Of a DNA stretch of 64,000 nt, positions 62,672 to 64,000 are shown piece by piece (the stretch's first letter is position 1; every line of letters begins with the position of its first letter). Position numbers and translations under genes: made by a program. The stretch comes from Spartobacteria bacterium (GTDB lineage Bacteria; Verrucomicrobiota; Verrucomicrobiia; Chthoniobacterales; UBA10450), in contig PNAS01000081.1 in NCBI GenBank assembly GCA_003169695.1, positions 53,643-117,642 on the forward strand, given 5' to 3'. The notes under the pieces were generated by a model. That model saw nothing but the letters and a program-made list of their open reading frames with translations. It ran no database searches and was not told the DNA's origin.

Positions 62672-64000
62672 CTAGTTAAGGCGGATGCGTTCGTGAGCGT
62701 CCATTGAGCTGGTATCGGAAAGAATCACTTGGTCGCCTGGCTCGAGGCCGCTCAAAATCTCAATCGTGTTCACAGAGCTGCGGCCGAGTTTGACCGGGGT
62801 TCGAACCGCTTCGGAACTTCCAGCGACGAGCTTGAAAATTCCTACAGTGTTGTTTTCCTGGCCAAAGGCGGGGCGGCCGACATAAATGACGTTGTCGAGG
62901 CGCTCGAGCTCGATCGTTCCATCTACGCTCAAATCGGGGCGCGCCCCTTTCGGCAGTTCGCCATCGAGGGCCACGTCCACGGTCACGGTACCCTGCTCGA
63001 CTGCGGGATCGACGCGGACCACATGGCCGGCCACCACTCCGTTACGTGTATCGATCGACGCAACTTGATCGATCTGAATGTCTTTGGCCTGAGTTTCCGC
63101 AATCTTGACCTGCGCCTTGAGCTTGGTCGGATCCGCGACGCGCGCCAGGTTAGCGCCCGGAATCACGCGCTGACCCACTTCAAGGGGAAGCTGTTGCAAA
63201 ACACCCGTAAAGCCGGCGCGGACGTGGAGCGCTTCCACCTGATTCAATTTCAATTGCGCAAGCGCCTTTACCTGGTCCACCGCGGCCTGCTTGGACGCCA
63301 GCTGTGGCTCGATCGAATCACGCGCGAAGGCGTACCGTTTCTGTTCGATCGCATCGCGGATACCGAGATCTTCCGCTTTAACCTTCGAGGTCTTGTAGAT
63401 AAGATCCGCGACCAGGCCGTTCTTCTTCAAATTCTCGTTCGTCTCGTTCTCCATCTTTGCTTGTTGGAATTCCGAGTGGACCCTGGCGGCGCTTGATTCC
63501 TGTTCGAGAAGCTCCCGTTGGAGCGTCGCGCGAAGAGTCGTCAATTCCGCCTCCGCCGCTTTAAACTGCAACTCCGCGTCGCGCGCCGCTTGTTCGAGCT
63601 CGGGGCTGGTTAGCTCAAGAAGAATTGTGTCGGGTTCGACGTGCGCGCCGGGACGAACAACGATCTTTTCCACGCGGCCTTCGGTATTCGCCGCGATCCA
63701 GCGAATTTCTTGAGGAACAAGGGTGCCGAGACCGCGGACCTGGCGGACCATCGGGCCGCGTTTTACCGTGTCGATCCAGACAGTCGAGCGGTCGACACTC
63801 GGAACAGCCGGCTTGAGCCGGGAAAGCGCGAACGTCACGAGGATGAGTCCAAAGATCGACGCGGCGATGATAATGATCCGGCGCTTGCGTTTTTGCTTGG
63901 CGACGTGCGGGCGCGGGACATCCATGGCGGAGGCGGTTGAGGTAAAGCCACTCGGCCGCACGATAGTAGTGTCCACTTTTGCTTCCGAGCTTTTTGACAT
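62672..64000 (-). CDS. Periplasmic membrane-fusion (HlyD/MacA-type) adaptor
   Basis: 442 residues in view; an ATG lies at the window edge (64000), so the protein may be complete or may extend further. The N-terminus is polar, followed by one membrane helix (IIIIAASIFGLILVTFALSR), then a lipoyl-like half (TLVPQEIRWIAANTEGRVEK), a long coiled coil about 115-240 (LELTSPELEQAARDAELQFK and the following heptads), the second lipoyl half (VRAGFTGVLQQLPLEVGQRV) and a beta-barrel (AQVKIAETQAKDIQIDQVAS). Such adaptors join an inner-membrane transporter to an outer-membrane duct. It heads the array and its role with the ATPases and permeases is clear. Confidence 0.93.
   Translation of the reverse strand: MSKSSEAKVDTTIVRPSGFTSTASAMDVPRPHVAKQKRKRRIIIIAASIFGLILVTFALSRLKPAVPSVDRSTVWIDTVKRGPMVRQVRGLGTLVPQEIRWIAANTEGRVEKIVVRPGAHVEPDTILLELTSPELEQAARDAELQFKAAEAELTTLRATLQRELLEQESSAARVHSEFQQAKMENETNENLKKNGLVADLIYKTSKVKAEDLGIRDAIEQKRYAFARDSIEPQLASKQAAVDQVKALAQLKLNQVEALHVRAGFTGVLQQLPLEVGQRVIPGANLARVADPTKLKAQVKIAETQAKDIQIDQVASIDTRNGVVAGHVVRVDPAVEQGTVTVDVALDGELPKGARPDLSVDGTIELERLDNVIYVGRPAFGQENNTVGIFKLVAGSSEAVRTPVKLGRSSVNTIEILSGLEPGDQVILSDTSSMDAHERIRLN

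Overview
The window looks like a chromosomal segment of a free-living, high-GC, Gram-negative soil bacterium, most likely a member of the Verrucomicrobiota (Chthoniobacterales/'Udaeobacter'-like). This is inferred from several features together: many exported proteins and lipoproteins with cleavable signals, MacB/FtsX-type giant permeases of the acidobacterial/verrucomicrobial 'ADOP' kind, a remnant of a PEP-CTERM-style surface protein, a KGG-type basic small protein, palindromic intergenic repeats and a futalosine-style UbiA. No rRNA is present, so the assignment is not proven.

Layout. 0-4.5 kb: the end of msrA, three small exported proteins (two look like papain/transglutaminase-fold cysteine peptidases), a decayed tyrosine recombinase, an exported unknown and a wrecked ABC ATPase gene with an internal inversion. 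4.5-18.8 kb: a biosynthetic locus. A highly reducing type I PKS (KS-AT-DH-cMT-ER-KR-ACP) is followed 8 bp later by a free-standing NRPS condensation domain, which overlaps a membrane fatty acid desaturase by GTGA. A class B asparagine synthetase sits divergently beyond about 2 kb of gene debris. 18.8-24 kb: TPR protein, amidase, tmRNA (ssrA) with its own promoter, a glycosyltransferase-like gene, and a decayed stretch with duplicated histidine-kinase tails and a broken OprP-type porin. 24-39 kb: mostly housekeeping genes (HPr, DUF1460 amidase, RarA, Lhr-type helicase, PilC/GspF, MBL-like, UbiA, RpiB, DnaJ-like, UDG, PepF, serine hydrolase). 38-46.8 kb: methyltransferases, Hsp20, a rhodanese without catalytic Cys, a response regulator, a PocR-AraC regulator and a VIT-type transporter, interleaved with several pseudogenes. 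46.8-50.2 kb: YjbQ, Hpt, MoaD, a MITE-like repeat, YajQ and a TPR lipoprotein. 50.2-64 kb: a minus-strand array of one membrane-fusion protein, two LolD/MacB-type ATPases, four full-length ~800-residue ADOP permeases, one truncated permease start and a coupled DUF4097 protein.

How the parts fit. The PKS, condensation protein and desaturase are translationally linked and probably make one reduced, C-methylated polyketide that the condensation domain joins to an amine or alcohol and the desaturase modifies. This domain order is that of the fungal LovB synthase, split into two polypeptides. The 50-64 kb array is probably a MacAB-like export or envelope-stress module that grew by permease duplication. 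Several genes are broken by single frameshifts while an 8-kb frame stays open, so most breaks are probably real decay rather than poor sequence.
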